A DNA stretch of 64,000 nt, from positions 4,293,418 through 4,357,417 of the forward strand of contig JBBCGL010000001.1 of assembly GCA_037200385.1 (NCBI GenBank), written 5' to 3'. A program made the translations under genes and the position numbers. The notes below the pieces were generated by a model. It was not told the origin of the DNA. It did no database searches and worked only from the letters and a program-made list of their open reading frames with translations. Shown one piece after another: positions 8,341-17,503 of this stretch. Each line of letters begins with the position of its first letter. Position 1 is the first letter of the stretch. The DNA is from Rhizomicrobium sp. (GTDB taxonomy: Bacteria; Pseudomonadota; Alphaproteobacteria; Micropepsales; Micropepsaceae).

Positions 8341-9873
8341 TCAGCCCACGGCGTGCTGCACGGCCTCGTCCGCGGCCGCGGCCGGAATCTCGCCATCGGG
8401 CTCAAGCCCGAGCTCCTTCAGCTTGCGATAGAGCGTCGAGCGGCCGATCCCCAGCCGGCGCGCGACCTCCGACATGTGGCCGTCATAGCGCCCGATCGCC
8501 ATGCGGATGACTTCGGCCTCGATGTCTTCGAGCTTGCGCATATGCCCGGCCGCGTCGGTACCGGCCAGCGCGTAGGGCGAGGCATGCGCCTGCGGCACGG
8601 CGGGCGACGCGTAAGCAGAAGCCGCTTGCGGCGGCACGCTGGGCAGCGCGGCGGACGGCGCGGGCGCCCGTGCAACCCTCGCATCGACGCCGAGCGCGGC
8701 GGCGATCTGCGGGAAATCGACGACGTCGAGCAGCGTGCCGTCGCACAGCACCACGGCGCGGAAGATCGTGTTCTCGAGCTGGCGCACATTGCCCGGCCAA
8801 TTGAAGGCTTCGAGCAGCGCGGCCGCTTCCGGCGTCAGGCCGGCGACCGCCTTGTGCTCTTCCGCCGCGAAGCGGGTGACGAAATGGCGGGCCAGGGCCG
8901 GGATGTCGTCGCGCCGGTCGCGCAGCGACGGCACGAAGATCGGAAAGACGTTCAGGCGATAGAACAGGTCCTCGCGGAACTGGCCTTCGCGCGCGAGCTG
9001 CGCGAGGTCGCGGTTGGTCGCCGAGATGATGCGCACATCGACCTTCACGGGCCGCTTGGATCCGACGGGGTCGACCTCGCCTTCCTGCAGCGCGCGCAGC
9101 AGCTTGACCTGCATGTCGAGGCGCAGTTCGCCGATCTCGTCGAGGAACAGCGTACCGCCATCGGCTTCCTGGAATTTGCCCAGATGCTTGTCGCTGGCGC
9201 CGGTGAACGAACCCTTCTCGTGGCCGAACAGGATCGATTCGATCAGGTTCTCGGGGATGGCGCCGCAATTCACCGTGATGAACGGCCGGCCCGAGCGCTC
9301 CGATGAGCCCTGGATGGCGCGCGCGATCAGCTCCTTGCCGGCGCCGCTTTCGCCTTCGATGAGGATCGGGATGTTGGATTGCGCGGCACGGGTGCCGAGC
9401 CGGAAGACCTGCCGCATCTCGGCCGAGGTCGCGACGAGATCGTCGAAGGTGAGCCGGTTCTCGCTCTTCTTCTTGAGCTGCTTGACCTCGCCGGTCAGCG
9501 TGCCGATCTTGAGCTGGTTGCGGATCGAGATCGCGATGCGCTCGGGGCTGGCCGGCTTGACGAGGAAGTCGTTGGCGCCGGCCCGCATGGCTTCGACGGC
9601 GGAATCGATGCCGCCCTTGGCGGTCAGCACGATGACGGGAAGTTCGGGATGGGATGGACGCAGCTTGCCGAGGACTTCGAGCCCGCCCATGTCGGGCATC
9701 ACGAGATCCAGCAGCACGAGCGAAATCTGCTCGCCCTTGGGTCCGTTGATCAGGTCGAGCGCCGGCCCGCCGCCGGGCGCGGTGACGACATGCATGCCGG
9801 AGCGCGTGATCGCGGCTTCCAGAAGCCGGCGCTGCACGGGATCGTCATCGACAACCAGAATCATCTGCGCCAT
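8341..9873 (-). CDS. Sigma-54-dependent response regulator (NtrC class)
   Basis: 510 residues from the ATG at 9873 ([11 protein letters not shown]), preceded by a GAGG site; an ATG at 9903 has no clear site. Order: receiver domain (residues 1-120; VVDDDP, phosphoacceptor in [18 protein letters not shown], and K in FLVKP), AAA+ domain (Walker A GESGAGKE, then [15 protein letters not shown], and [14 protein letters not shown]), a Pro/Ala-rich linker, and a C-terminal Fis-type HTH ([19 protein letters not shown]). The sigma-54 contact loop reads GSFTGA instead of the usual GAFTGA. No partner histidine kinase is adjacent, so the input signal is unknown. Confidence 0.92.
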   Translation of the reverse strand: MAQMILVVDDDPVQRRLLEAAITRSGMHVVTAPGGGPALDLINGPKGEQISLVLLDLVMPDMGGLEVLGKLRPSHPELPVIVLTAKGGIDSAVEAMRAGANDFLVKPASPERIAISIRNQLKIGTLTGEVKQLKKKSENRLTFDDLVATSAEMRQVFRLGTRAAQSNIPILIEGESGAGKELIARAIQGSSERSGRPFITVNCGAIPENLIESILFGHEKGSFTGASDKHLGKFQEADGGTLFLDEIGELRLDMQVKLLRALQEGEVDPVGSKRPVKVDVRIISATNRDLAQLAREGQFREDLFYRLNVFPIFVPSLRDRRDDIPALARHFVTRFAAEEHKAVAGLTPEAAALLEAFNWPGNVRQLENTIFRAVVLCDGTLLDVVDFPQIAAALGVDARVARAPAPSAALPSVPPQAASAYASPAVPQAHASPYALAGTDAAGHMRKLEDIEAEVIRMAIGRYDGHMSEVARRLGIGRSTLYRKLKELGLEPDGEIPAAAADEAVQHAVG

Positions 9874-9991
9874 AGGCGTGCCTCGAAACGGAACAGCGGG
9901 CATTGTCGGCGGTGCAGGTAAACGACGCGTTTAATCCTGTCTTTTCGCGGGACAATTGGATTACGCTTAACGAGGGGTAAACGGCACGGAA

Positions 9992-11197
9992 ATGACCGGG
10001 ATGGCGCGCAAATCGTGGCAGCGGCTCGCCGCGCTGAGCGTCGCGCTCGCCGTGTCGGCGCCGCTTTCGCTCAAGGCGCAGCCCGTCGCGGCGGATGTTC
10101 CGTTCACGCTGATCGACAACCGGGTGTTCGTGCCGGCGACGCTCAACGGCCAGGGGCCGTTCCGGCTCCTGCTCGACACCGGCGCCGATACGGGCGGAAT
10201 ATCCCTCCGGACCATGCAGGCCATCGGCGCACCGGTGGAAGGCCACGCGCGTGCCGGCGGCGCGGGCGAGCACAGCGATTGGGTCGTGAAGACGCATGTC
10301 GCGACGCTGCAGATCGGGCGCGCGACGTTCCGCAACCTGCCGATGACGGCGCAGAGCTTCGGCGCGTTGAACGACGTGATCGGCTTTCGGCGCTTCGATG
10401 GCATCGCGGGCGAGGCGGTCTTCCGGCGTTACGTGGTCGACATCGATTTCGCGACGGCGCGCCTCCGGCTGATCGAGCCGAACGCGTTCCACGCCCCGCC
10501 GGGCGCGATCGCGGTGCCTTTCACCTTCTACCAGGGCTTCATGCCGCTGGTACGCGGCAGCGTCGCGGGCGTGCGCGGCCGGTTCGTCGTCGATCTGGGC
10601 GACCGCTCCTCGCTGACCTTGTTCGGACCCTTCTGGCGCGCCCGCCATCTGGACGCCACGCTGACGCCGGGGATCGCAGCGCTCACCGGCTACGGCGTCG
10701 GCGGGCCGATCCGCGGCGTCGTGGTGCGCGTGCCGCTCTTCGCCTTCGGTCCGGCGAAGGCACGGGGCATCGTCGCCCGCCTCTCGCTGCAGACGTCCGG
10801 CGCCTTCGCCGATCCGCACATCGCAGGCAGCGTCGGAACCGGCGTGCTCAAGCATTTCCGCACTTTCATCGACTATCCGCACAACCGCCTCTGGCTGCTG
10901 CCGGGGGCGCAGGTCGCCGACCGCTACGATCGCGGCGGTCTGTGGCTTGGGCGGCATGGAGCGCTGTTCGAGGTGTTCGACGTGATCCCTGGCGGACCGG
11001 CGGACGTCGCGGGCCTGCGCGTCGGCGATGTCGTCACGGCGATCGACCGGCGCAAGAGCGAGACGCTCGATCTCTTCGCGATCCGCGAGAAGCTGCGCGA
11101 TCCGACGTTCGACGAGCCGATTCTGTTCGACTATGTGCGGCGCGGGCGGGCCGGACAGGCGACGCTGCGGCCGCGCGACCTGCTGCCGGGAGGATGA
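9992..11197 (+). CDS. Retropepsin-like aspartic protease with PDZ domain
   Basis: 401 residues with an N-terminal signal sequence (residues 8-29, ending SLKAQ). The first aspartic-protease lobe is at about residues 40-150, with FRLLLDTGADTGG carrying the DTG triad. A second lobe, at about 180-290, has the weaker GRFVVDLGDRSS. Residues from about 315 form a PDZ domain (VIPGGPADVAGLRVGDVV). It is probably periplasmic and acts on proteins or peptides, substrate unknown. The DLGD in the second lobe is not a canonical DTG/DSG, so only one lobe may supply a normal catalytic Asp. The stop region overlaps the start region of the DUF2332 gene. Confidence 0.78.
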   Translation: MTGMARKSWQRLAALSVALAVSAPLSLKAQPVAADVPFTLIDNRVFVPATLNGQGPFRLLLDTGADTGGISLRTMQAIGAPVEGHARAGGAGEHSDWVVKTHVATLQIGRATFRNLPMTAQSFGALNDVIGFRRFDGIAGEAVFRRYVVDIDFATARLRLIEPNAFHAPPGAIAVPFTFYQGFMPLVRGSVAGVRGRFVVDLGDRSSLTLFGPFWRARHLDATLTPGIAALTGYGVGGPIRGVVVRVPLFAFGPAKARGIVARLSLQTSGAFADPHIAGSVGTGVLKHFRTFIDYPHNRLWLLPGAQVADRYDRGGLWLGRHGALFEVFDVIPGGPADVAGLRVGDVVTAIDRRKSETLDLFAIREKLRDPTFDEPILFDYVRRGRAGQATLRPRDLLPGG

Positions 11198-11201
11198 GGC
11201 C

Positions 11202-12233
11202 ATCGCGGGCGAGATCGACTATTGGACCTTCTTCGCGCAGGACGCCGCGCGCACCGGCAGCGTGCTTTACGCGCGCCTCTCGGCCGGCATCGGCGGCGAC
11301 GCCGGGCTGAAGGCGCTGGCGGCGCAGGCCCGCGCGGGCCAGCCGCATGCCAATCTGCTTTTGGGAGCCGTGCATTTCCTCATCCTGCGCGGCGCACGCG
11401 ATCCGCTGACGCGCTTCTATCCCACGGCCGGCGGCACCGCGTCGGCCGAGCACGAGGATCCGTTTCCCGAATTCGAAGCCTTCGTCGAACGGCATCGCGA
11501 TGCCATCGCGCCGCTGATCGCGACCCGCGTGACCAACACCAACGAGGTCGGCCGCAGCGCCATCCTCCATCCCGGCTTCCGCGCCGCGGCGCAGCAGGCG
11601 GCCGTGCCGCTCTCGCTGATCGAGATCGGTCCGAGCGCGGGCCTCAACCTGATCTGGGACCGCTATGGCGTGCGCTACCGGCGCGACGGCGGGACTGCCG
11701 CGTCCGTGAACGCAAGCGCGCCGCTGGTGATCGACTGCGAATTGCGCGGTGACAAGATTCCGCCCGTGGGACCGACGCCGCAGATCGGCGGCCGCGTGGG
11801 GCTGGAGCTCAACCCCGTCGATCTGTCGGAGGCCGACGACCGCGACTGGCTGCGCGCGCTGATCTGGCCCGACCAGGCGAGCCGGCTCGCGCGCCTCGAC
11901 CGCGCCATCGCGCTCTTTGCGCGGGAAGCGCCGCCGATCCTGGCCGGCGACGCCCTGGAGCTGCTGCCCGATGCGCTCGCCGCGGTGCCGCGCGAGCATG
12001 CGCCGGTCGTCTATCACACCATCGCGGTCTATCAGTTCAGCCGCGAGATGCGCGACGCGCTGGAGGGCATCCTCACCGTCGCGGGGCTGCGTCGGCCGGT
12101 CTGGCGGCTGTCGTTCGAGTATGACGGTGCGCTCTACACGCTGTCGCTGATCCGCTACGCGGACGGGGTGCGCGAGGAGGCCGTGCTGGCGAACTGCCAT
12201 CCGCACGGCACCTGGCTTGAGTGGCTCGCCTAA
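11202..12233 (+). CDS. DUF2332 protein; start codon unclear
   Basis: About 343 residues matching DUF2332: YWTFFAQDAARTGSVLYARL at the N terminus, EIGPSAGLNLIWDRYG (a SAM-like glycine motif), PVVYHTIAVYQFS and a C-terminal GTWLEWLA. The family resembles methyltransferases but has no known reaction. No canonical start sits in the right place. A strong GGGAGG site (11188-11193) points 8 bp downstream to ATC at 11202, while the ATG overlapping the previous stop (11194) is in another frame and soon terminates. GTG at 11262 would truncate the domain. Either a non-AUG start, a frameshift or a sequence error is involved. The gene heads a run of tightly packed genes. Confidence 0.7.
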   Translation: MAGEIDYWTFFAQDAARTGSVLYARLSAGIGGDAGLKALAAQARAGQPHANLLLGAVHFLILRGARDPLTRFYPTAGGTASAEHEDPFPEFEAFVERHRDAIAPLIATRVTNTNEVGRSAILHPGFRAAAQQAAVPLSLIEIGPSAGLNLIWDRYGVRYRRDGGTAASVNASAPLVIDCELRGDKIPPVGPTPQIGGRVGLELNPVDLSEADDRDWLRALIWPDQASRLARLDRAIALFAREAPPILAGDALELLPDALAAVPREHAPVVYHTIAVYQFSREMRDALEGILTVAGLRRPVWRLSFEYDGALYTLSLIRYADGVREEAVLANCHPHGTWLEWLA

Positions 12234-12250
12234 AAGGTCACAATGGGGCG

Positions 12251-12715
12251 ATGTCAGACGATCTCTTCGAATCCGAGACCACGCGCATTCCGCCGGGCTT
12301 CAGGCCGATGAACTGGTCGCGGGGCTTCGGCCGTCAGGTCGGGCCGTTCTACGAGCGCGATGAGAAGGACGGCGGCTTCATCCGCGCCTTCCAGGTGGGC
12401 GAACATCACGTCAACGGCATGGGCAATTGCCATGGCGGCATGCTGATGGCGTTCGCCGACATGGTGTGGGGCCATTCGATCTCCAACCGCCGCTCGCATT
12501 ACTGGGTCACCGCCCGGATGACGACCGATTTCGTCGCCGCCGCCAAGCTGGGCGACTGGGTCGAGGGCACGAGCGAGATGATCGGCGACGCGGACGGCTT
12601 CTACACCGTCAAGGGCCGCATCTGGACCGGCGCGCGCACGATCATGACCGGCACCGGCGTGTTCAAGGTGCTGGGCCCGCGCCTGACGCCGCATCCCGCG
12701 GAGACCGGCGCATGA
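12251..12715 (+). CDS. PaaI-type hotdog thioesterase
   Basis: 154 residues from ATG 12251. It has the hotdog-fold thioesterase signature NGMGNCHGGMLMAFADMVWG, where the HGG segment and a following Asp form the active site, and later strands VTARMTTDFVAAAKLGDWVEG typical of the 4HBT/PaaI group. It probably hydrolyses acyl- or aryl-CoA thioesters in the cytoplasm. It lies 17 bp after the DUF2332 gene, and its stop overlaps the next start (ATGA). An upstream ATG (12221) inside the preceding gene is possible but less likely. Confidence 0.8.
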   Translation: MSDDLFESETTRIPPGFRPMNWSRGFGRQVGPFYERDEKDGGFIRAFQVGEHHVNGMGNCHGGMLMAFADMVWGHSISNRRSHYWVTARMTTDFVAAAKLGDWVEGTSEMIGDADGFYTVKGRIWTGARTIMTGTGVFKVLGPRLTPHPAETGA

Positions 12716-13743
12716 GCGACACGCCCATCCTTCCGCCGGTGCCCGGCCTGTTGCCCGACACCGAGAAGCAGATGTTCACCATCCAGGCAACCCAGGGGCC
12801 GCTCGCGGATCTGGACGGCGCGCCGCCGCCGGCGCCGAAATGGTTCGGGGATGCGCTTGCGATCAAGCCGGAAAGCCGGTTCGTCGAAGTCTCCGGTGCG
12901 AAGATCCACTATCTGCGCTGGGGCGACCGTTCGCGGCCCGGCCTGCTGCTGGTCCACGGCAACGCGGCGCATGCCCATTGGTGGGACTTCATCGCGCCGT
13001 TCCTCGCCCGCGACTACAATGTCGCCGCCATGGACCTGTCCGGCATGGGTGACAGTGACTGGCGTCCCGGCGGCTATGCGATGGACCTCTTCGCGCGGGA
13101 GGAGATCGCGGTCTGCGAAGACGCCGGCATGTTCAAGCTCGACGAGCCGCCGGTGATCGTGGCGCACAGCTTCGGCGGCTTCGTCACCATGCTGACCGGC
13201 GGGCTCTATGGCGACCGGCTGGCGGGCGTGGTGATCGTGGACTCGCCGGTCAATCCGCCCGACCGCCCCGGCGGGCCGCCGGACCGGCCGATCAAGCCGC
13301 ACAACATCTATCCCACGCTTGGCGCCGCGATGGCGCGCTTCCGGTTGATGCCGCCGCAGAGCTGCGACAACCTCTACCTGGTCGACTGGGTGGCGCGGTA
13401 TTCGCTCAAGGAGGTGCCCAAGGGCGACGGCCAGACCGGCTTCACCTGGAAGTTCGACCCGGCGATCTGGCAGCGCTTCTCCATCGGCGACACGGCGGAG
13501 CGGCTGAAGGCCACGCGCTGCCGCATCGCGGTGTTCCGCGGCGAGCATTCCGTGCTGCTGCCGCCTTCGATCGGCGAATACATGTTCAACCTGCTGGGCC
13601 GCCAGGCGCCGGTGGTCGAGATCCCGCAGGCTCAGCACCACATCATGCTGGACCAGCCCCTGGCGCTGGTCGCGGCGCTGCGCGCCCTGCTGGCCGACTG
13701 GGAACACTCCACGGCGACGCGCAAGCCCTTGATGGGGGCATGA
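12712..13743 (+). CDS. Alpha/beta hydrolase
   Basis: 343 residues. Oxyanion-hole segment LLLVHGNAAHAHWW at about residue 77, nucleophile elbow VAHSFGGF (Ser at about residue 145), and catalytic His in QAQHHIMLDQP near the C terminus. A 60-residue N-terminal extension precedes the core fold. The substrate cannot be told; the neighbouring thioesterase suggests an ester or CoA-linked catabolic route. Start ATG 12712 overlaps the thioesterase stop, and its own stop overlaps the next gene. Confidence 0.82.
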   Translation: MSDTPILPPVPGLLPDTEKQMFTIQATQGPLADLDGAPPPAPKWFGDALAIKPESRFVEVSGAKIHYLRWGDRSRPGLLLVHGNAAHAHWWDFIAPFLARDYNVAAMDLSGMGDSDWRPGGYAMDLFAREEIAVCEDAGMFKLDEPPVIVAHSFGGFVTMLTGGLYGDRLAGVVIVDSPVNPPDRPGGPPDRPIKPHNIYPTLGAAMARFRLMPPQSCDNLYLVDWVARYSLKEVPKGDGQTGFTWKFDPAIWQRFSIGDTAERLKATRCRIAVFRGEHSVLLPPSIGEYMFNLLGRQAPVVEIPQAQHHIMLDQPLALVAALRALLADWEHSTATRKPLMGA

Positions 13744-14165
13744 TGACCGCGGGGACGGAGCCCGCAGCGATCACCGCGCGTTTCCAGGACGCGTGGAACA
13801 CGCATGACATGGCGGCGTTCGGGGACCTGTTCCATCCGGGTGCGACCTTCGTGAACCGGTTCGGAACCTATTGGCGCGGAGTGGACCAGATCGTCGCCGG
13901 CCACGCCCGCATCCACGCTTCGATCTATCGCGATTCCACGCTCGCGATCGACGCACCCGATATCGATCCGATCGGCGACGAGGCCGCGATCCTGCATTTC
14001 TGGACGCGGCTCAGTGCCGGCGCCGCGCATCCGGCAGGGCCGCACCAGGTCGACACCTTGATCCTTGCGGTGGTGACGCTCCGCGGCGGCGCGTGGCGCA
14101 TCCAGGCGCTCGAGAACGTCACGCTGGTCGACCCGATGACGGGGAATACGATGCTCCGCCCCTGA
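13740..14165 (+). CDS. SnoaL/SgcJ-like NTF2-fold protein
   Basis: 141 residues with the layout of the SgcJ/EcaC (DUF4440) group of NTF2-like proteins: an N-terminal helix (ITARFQDAWNTHDMAAFGDLFHPGATFVN), a central YWRGVDQIVAGHARIH, and C-terminal strands GAWRIQALENVTLVDP. Members range from isomerases to non-enzymatic binding proteins; no catalytic set is evident. It is the last gene of the overlapping run that begins at 9992. An alternative ATG lies 3 bp downstream. Confidence 0.72.
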   Translation: MMTAGTEPAAITARFQDAWNTHDMAAFGDLFHPGATFVNRFGTYWRGVDQIVAGHARIHASIYRDSTLAIDAPDIDPIGDEAAILHFWTRLSAGAAHPAGPHQVDTLILAVVTLRGGAWRIQALENVTLVDPMTGNTMLRP

Positions 14166-14298
14166 GCGGGCGCTCGAAGTTTACGGCCGACCGCTCGCCG
14201 AGGCTTTCGGTCGTTTTGCCCGCAAAATGCGGCCCCATGCGCGGTTGCCCCGGGGGGATCAATTGCTATAGTCCCGCCCGCTTCACCAGGGGACTCAA

Positions 14299-14457
14299 AT
14301 GGCCGCGCAAGGCGATTCTCACGGCGACTACCAGCCCGGCACGATGGACATCAGCCAGCATGTGAAGGCCTGGGCGGGGTTCACCAAATTCGTCAAATGG
14401 TCGGCGATCTTCGTCGGCCTGATCATGGTCTTCCTCGCCATCTTCCGGACGCATTGA
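14299..14457 (+). CDS. aa3-type cytochrome c oxidase subunit IV
   Basis: A 52-residue protein with a short hydrophilic N terminus (MAAQGDSHGDYQPGTMDISQ) followed by HVKAWAGFTKFVKW and one membrane helix (about residues 34-49). This is the signature of the small bacterial aa3 oxidase subunit IV found in alphaproteobacteria. It would sit in the inner membrane with the terminal oxidase. The other oxidase genes are not here; the gene precedes pntAa by 10 bp and is probably transcribed with it. Confidence 0.82.
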   Translation: MAAQGDSHGDYQPGTMDISQHVKAWAGFTKFVKWSAIFVGLIMVFLAIFRTH

Positions 14458-14467
14458 CGCGGCCCGG

Positions 14468-15598
14468 ATGAAACTCGCGATCCTCAAGGAGCGCCAGGGC
14501 GGCGAGACCCGCGTCGCGGCCTCGCCCGACACCGTCAAGAAGTTCAAGGGCCTCGGCCTGGACGTTGCGGTGGAGACGGGCGCGGGCGCGGGCGCGCGGA
14601 TCTCCGATGCGGATTACGAGACGGCGGGCGCGGGCATTGCGCCCGATGCCGGCGCGGCGCTGGCGGGAGCCGATATCGTGCTGGGTGTGCGGGCGCCGGA
14701 GGCCGGCGCGATCGCCCAGATGAAGGCCGGCGCGGTGCTGGCCGCGCTGTTGGCGCCTTATACCGACAAGGACACGCCGGTGAAGCTGGCGGCGCAGGGC
14801 GTCGACGCCTTCGCTATGGAGCTCCTGCCGCGCATCTCCCGCGCCCAGGCGATGGACGTGCTCTCGAGCCAGGCCAATCTCGCCGGCTACAAGGCGGTGA
14901 TCGATGCCGCGGCGCAGTTCGGCCGCGCCATGCCGATGATGATGACGGCCGCGGGCACCATCGCCCCGGCCCGCGTGCTGGTGATGGGCGTCGGCGTCGC
15001 CGGCCTGCAGGCCATCGCGACCGCGCGCCGGCTCGGCGCCATCGTCTCGGCCACCGACGTGCGGCCGGCCACCAAGGAGCAGGTGGAATCGCTCGGCGCC
15101 ACCTTCGTCGCGGTGATGGACGAGGAGTTCAAGAACGCCCAGACCGCCGCCGGCTATGCCAAGCCGATGAGTGCCGAATACCAGGCCAAGCAGGCGGCGC
15201 TGATCGCCGAGACCATCCGGAAGCAGGACATCGTGATCACCACCGCACTGATCCCGGGCCGCAAGGCGCCGGTGCTGGTGACGGAGGAGATGATCAAGAC
15301 GATGAAGCCGGGCTCGGTGATCGTCGACCTCGCGGCGGAGCAGGGCGGCAACACGCCCCTGACCAAGGCCGATGAAGTCGTCGAGGTCCATGGCGTGACC
15401 ATCATGGGCTACACCAATCTCGCCGGCCGGCTGGCGATCGACGCCTCGTCGCTCTATGCCCGCAACCTGTTCAATTTCGTCTCCCTGATCGTCGACAAGA
15501 AGACCGGCGCGCTGGCGCTGAACTGGGACGACGAGATCGTGAAGGGTGCCGGCCTGACGCGCGACGGCCAGGTCGTGCATCCGGCGCTGAAAGGCTGA
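14468..15598 (+). CDS. pntAa: NAD(P) transhydrogenase subunit alpha part 1
   Basis: 376-residue soluble NAD(H)-binding domain (dI) of proton-translocating transhydrogenase, which couples hydride transfer from NADH to NADP+ to proton influx. It starts MKLAILKERQGGETRVAASP, the alanine-dehydrogenase-like N terminus. The NAD site is VLVMGVGVAGLQAIATARRLGA, followed by TALIPGRKAPVLVTEEM and DLAAEQGGN. The alpha subunit is split, as in Rhodospirillum, with the membrane part encoded by the next gene. The C terminus ends soon after domain dI, as expected. Confidence 0.96.
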   Translation: MKLAILKERQGGETRVAASPDTVKKFKGLGLDVAVETGAGAGARISDADYETAGAGIAPDAGAALAGADIVLGVRAPEAGAIAQMKAGAVLAALLAPYTDKDTPVKLAAQGVDAFAMELLPRISRAQAMDVLSSQANLAGYKAVIDAAAQFGRAMPMMMTAAGTIAPARVLVMGVGVAGLQAIATARRLGAIVSATDVRPATKEQVESLGATFVAVMDEEFKNAQTAAGYAKPMSAEYQAKQAALIAETIRKQDIVITTALIPGRKAPVLVTEEMIKTMKPGSVIVDLAAEQGGNTPLTKADEVVEVHGVTIMGYTNLAGRLAIDASSLYARNLFNFVSLIVDKKTGALALNWDDEIVKGAGLTRDGQVVHPALKG

Positions 15599-15604
15599 AA
15601 TCCC

Positions 15605-15910
15605 ATGGAAATGGTCGATCCCATCGTCTTCCGCCTCACCATCTTCGTGCTGGCGATCTTCGTGGGCTATTTCGTGGTGTGGAGCGTGACGCCCGCGCTG
15701 CACACGCCGCTGATGGCGGTGACCAATGCGATCTCCTCGGTGATCGTGGTCGGCGCGCTGATCGCGGTCGCGGTACCGGTGCTCGATTCCGGCTCGTGGG
15801 TCTCCAAGGGACTGGGCTTCGGCGCGCTGATCCTGGCAAGCGTGAACATCTTCGGCGGCTTCCTCGTCACCGCGCGCATGCTTGCGATGTACAAGAAGAA
15901 AGAGAAGTGA
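15605..15910 (+). CDS. pntAb: NAD(P) transhydrogenase subunit alpha part 2
   Basis: 101 residues forming the membrane portion of the split alpha subunit. It has about three membrane helices, with the conserved [22 protein letters not shown] segment (residues 22-43) and the [19 protein letters not shown] tail. It lines the proton channel with PntB in the inner membrane. It starts 6 bp after pntAa and ends 5 bp before the small ORF that follows. Confidence 0.96.
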   Translation: MEMVDPIVFRLTIFVLAIFVGYFVVWSVTPALHTPLMAVTNAISSVIVVGALIAVAVPVLDSGSWVSKGLGFGALILASVNIFGGFLVTARMLAMYKKKEK

Positions 15911-15915
15911 GCGCC

Positions 15916-16047
15916 ATGGCCCATTTCCTTTCCGATCCTCAGGCCATCCGCGGCGGGCTTATGACGCTAATGGCGGCCGGGTTCGCGATTTCGGCATCCG
16001 GGTTCGCGCTGCATGTGTGGCAGCGCCGAAACGACGGCGGGCGCTGA
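15916..16047 (+). CDS. Small single-pass membrane protein inside the pnt operon
   Basis: A 43-residue ORF packed between pntAb (5 bp before) and pntB (1 bp after). It begins MAHFLSDPQAIRGG, then has one hydrophobic helix (about residues 15-35, LMTLMAAGFAISASGFALHVW) and a basic tail (QRRNDGG), the layout of an inner-membrane microprotein. A purine-rich stretch (AGAAAGAGAAG) ends about 7 bp before the ATG. I do not recognise it from known transhydrogenases. Its placement suggests translation with PntB and perhaps an accessory subunit. It could alternatively be an untranslated spacer that happens to be open. Confidence 0.55.
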   Translation: MAHFLSDPQAIRGGLMTLMAAGFAISASGFALHVWQRRNDGGR

Positions 16048-16048
16048 G

Positions 16049-17446
16049 ATGAAAGCCGATATCGCCGCGCTTCTCTATCTCGTCTCCGGCGTCCTGTTCA
16101 TCATGGCGCTGCGCGGCCTGTCGTCGCCGGCCTCGAGCCGGGCGGGCAACCGCAACGGCATGGTCGGCATGACCATCGCGATCCTCACCACGCTGTGGGT
16201 CGCGGGCGTCACCGACGTCACGACGTGGATCATGATCGTCGCGGGCCTCGGCATCGGCGGGGGCATCGGCGCGTTCGCCGCGCGGCGCATCCACATGACG
16301 GACATGCCGCAGCTGGTCGCGGCGTTCCACTCGCTGGTCGGCCTGGCTGCGGTGCTGGTGGCGGGGGCGGCGTTCTATTCGCCCGAGGCGTTCGGGATCG
16401 GTGCGGAGGGCGCGATCCGCACCCAGAGCCTGATCGAGATGAGCCTCGGCGTCGCCATCGGCACGATCACCTTCGCGGGCTCGATCATCGCCTTCGCCAA
16501 GCTCAACGGCAACATGAGCGGCGCGCCGATCCTTTTGCCGGCGCGGCATGTGCTCAACGCCGTGCTGTTCCTCGCGATTGCGGGGCTCGTGGTCTATTTC
16601 ACCGTGGCGCAGCCGGCCTGGGCGTTCTGGGCCATCGCGGTTCTCTCCTTCGTGTTCGGCATCACGCTGATCATCCCGATCGGCGGCGCGGACATGCCGG
16701 TGGTCGTGTCGATGCTCAACTCCTATTCGGGCTGGGCGGCGGCGGCGATGGGCTTCACGCTGGAGAACTCGGCGCTGATCATCACCGGCGCGCTGGTCGG
16801 CTCGTCGGGCGCGATCCTCTCCTACATCATGTGCAAGGGGATGAACCGCAGCTTCGTCTCGGTGATCCTGGGCGGTTTCGGCGGCGAGACCGGCGGCCCC
16901 AAAGGCCCGGCCGAGACGCGCCCCGTGAAACAGGGCTCGGCCGAGGACGCCGCCTTCATCATGAAGAACGCGGGCAGCGTGATCATCGTGCCGGGCTACG
17001 GCATGGCGGTGGCCCAGGCGCAGCACGCGGTGCGCGAGATGGCCGACATCCTCAAGAAGGAGGGCGTCAAGGTCTCCTACGCCATCCATCCGGTCGCCGG
17101 CCGCATGCCCGGGCACATGAACGTGCTGCTGGCCGAAGCCAACGTGCCGTACGACGAGGTGTTCGAGCTCGAGGACATCAATTCCCAATTCGCCAACACC
17201 GACGTCGCCTATGTCATCGGCGCCAACGACGTGACCAATCCCTCGGCCAAGACCGATCCGAAGTCGCCGATCTTCGGCATGCCGATCCTGGACGTCGAGA
17301 AGGCCAAGACCGTGCTCTTCATCAAGCGCGGCATGGGCTCGGGCTATGCCGGCGTCGAGAACGAGCTGTTCTTCCGCGACAACACGATGATGCTGTTCGG
17401 CGACGCCAAGAAGATGACGGAAGAGATCGTCAAGGCGCTGGGCTAG
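16049..17446 (+). CDS. pntB: NAD(P) transhydrogenase subunit beta
   Basis: 465 residues: about nine membrane helices (domain dII) in the first 270 residues, then the NADP(H)-binding domain dIII (IIVPGYGMAVAQAQHAVREM, HPVAGRMPGHMNVLLAEANVPYD, and VIGANDVTNPSAKTDP). It forms the proton-translocating transhydrogenase with PntAa/PntAb and supplies NADPH. The ATG at 16049 directly follows the stop of the small ORF; an upstream GTG in the same frame lies inside that ORF and is not preferred. Confidence 0.96.
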   Translation: MKADIAALLYLVSGVLFIMALRGLSSPASSRAGNRNGMVGMTIAILTTLWVAGVTDVTTWIMIVAGLGIGGGIGAFAARRIHMTDMPQLVAAFHSLVGLAAVLVAGAAFYSPEAFGIGAEGAIRTQSLIEMSLGVAIGTITFAGSIIAFAKLNGNMSGAPILLPARHVLNAVLFLAIAGLVVYFTVAQPAWAFWAIAVLSFVFGITLIIPIGGADMPVVVSMLNSYSGWAAAAMGFTLENSALIITGALVGSSGAILSYIMCKGMNRSFVSVILGGFGGETGGPKGPAETRPVKQGSAEDAAFIMKNAGSVIIVPGYGMAVAQAQHAVREMADILKKEGVKVSYAIHPVAGRMPGHMNVLLAEANVPYDEVFELEDINSQFANTDVAYVIGANDVTNPSAKTDPKSPIFGMPILDVEKAKTVLFIKRGMGSGYAGVENELFFRDNTMMLFGDAKKMTEEIVKALG

Positions 17447-17503
17447 GGCCCTCCCTCGGCCGCCGCGCCTTGCCATGCCGCGGCGCTGTGGCAGATTGCG
17501 GCC

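Noticed and set aside
11028-11201. ATG 11028 as the start of the DUF2332 gene
   Set aside because: It would add 58 residues of Arg/Ser-rich sequence overlapping the PDZ coding region, with no similarity to the family.
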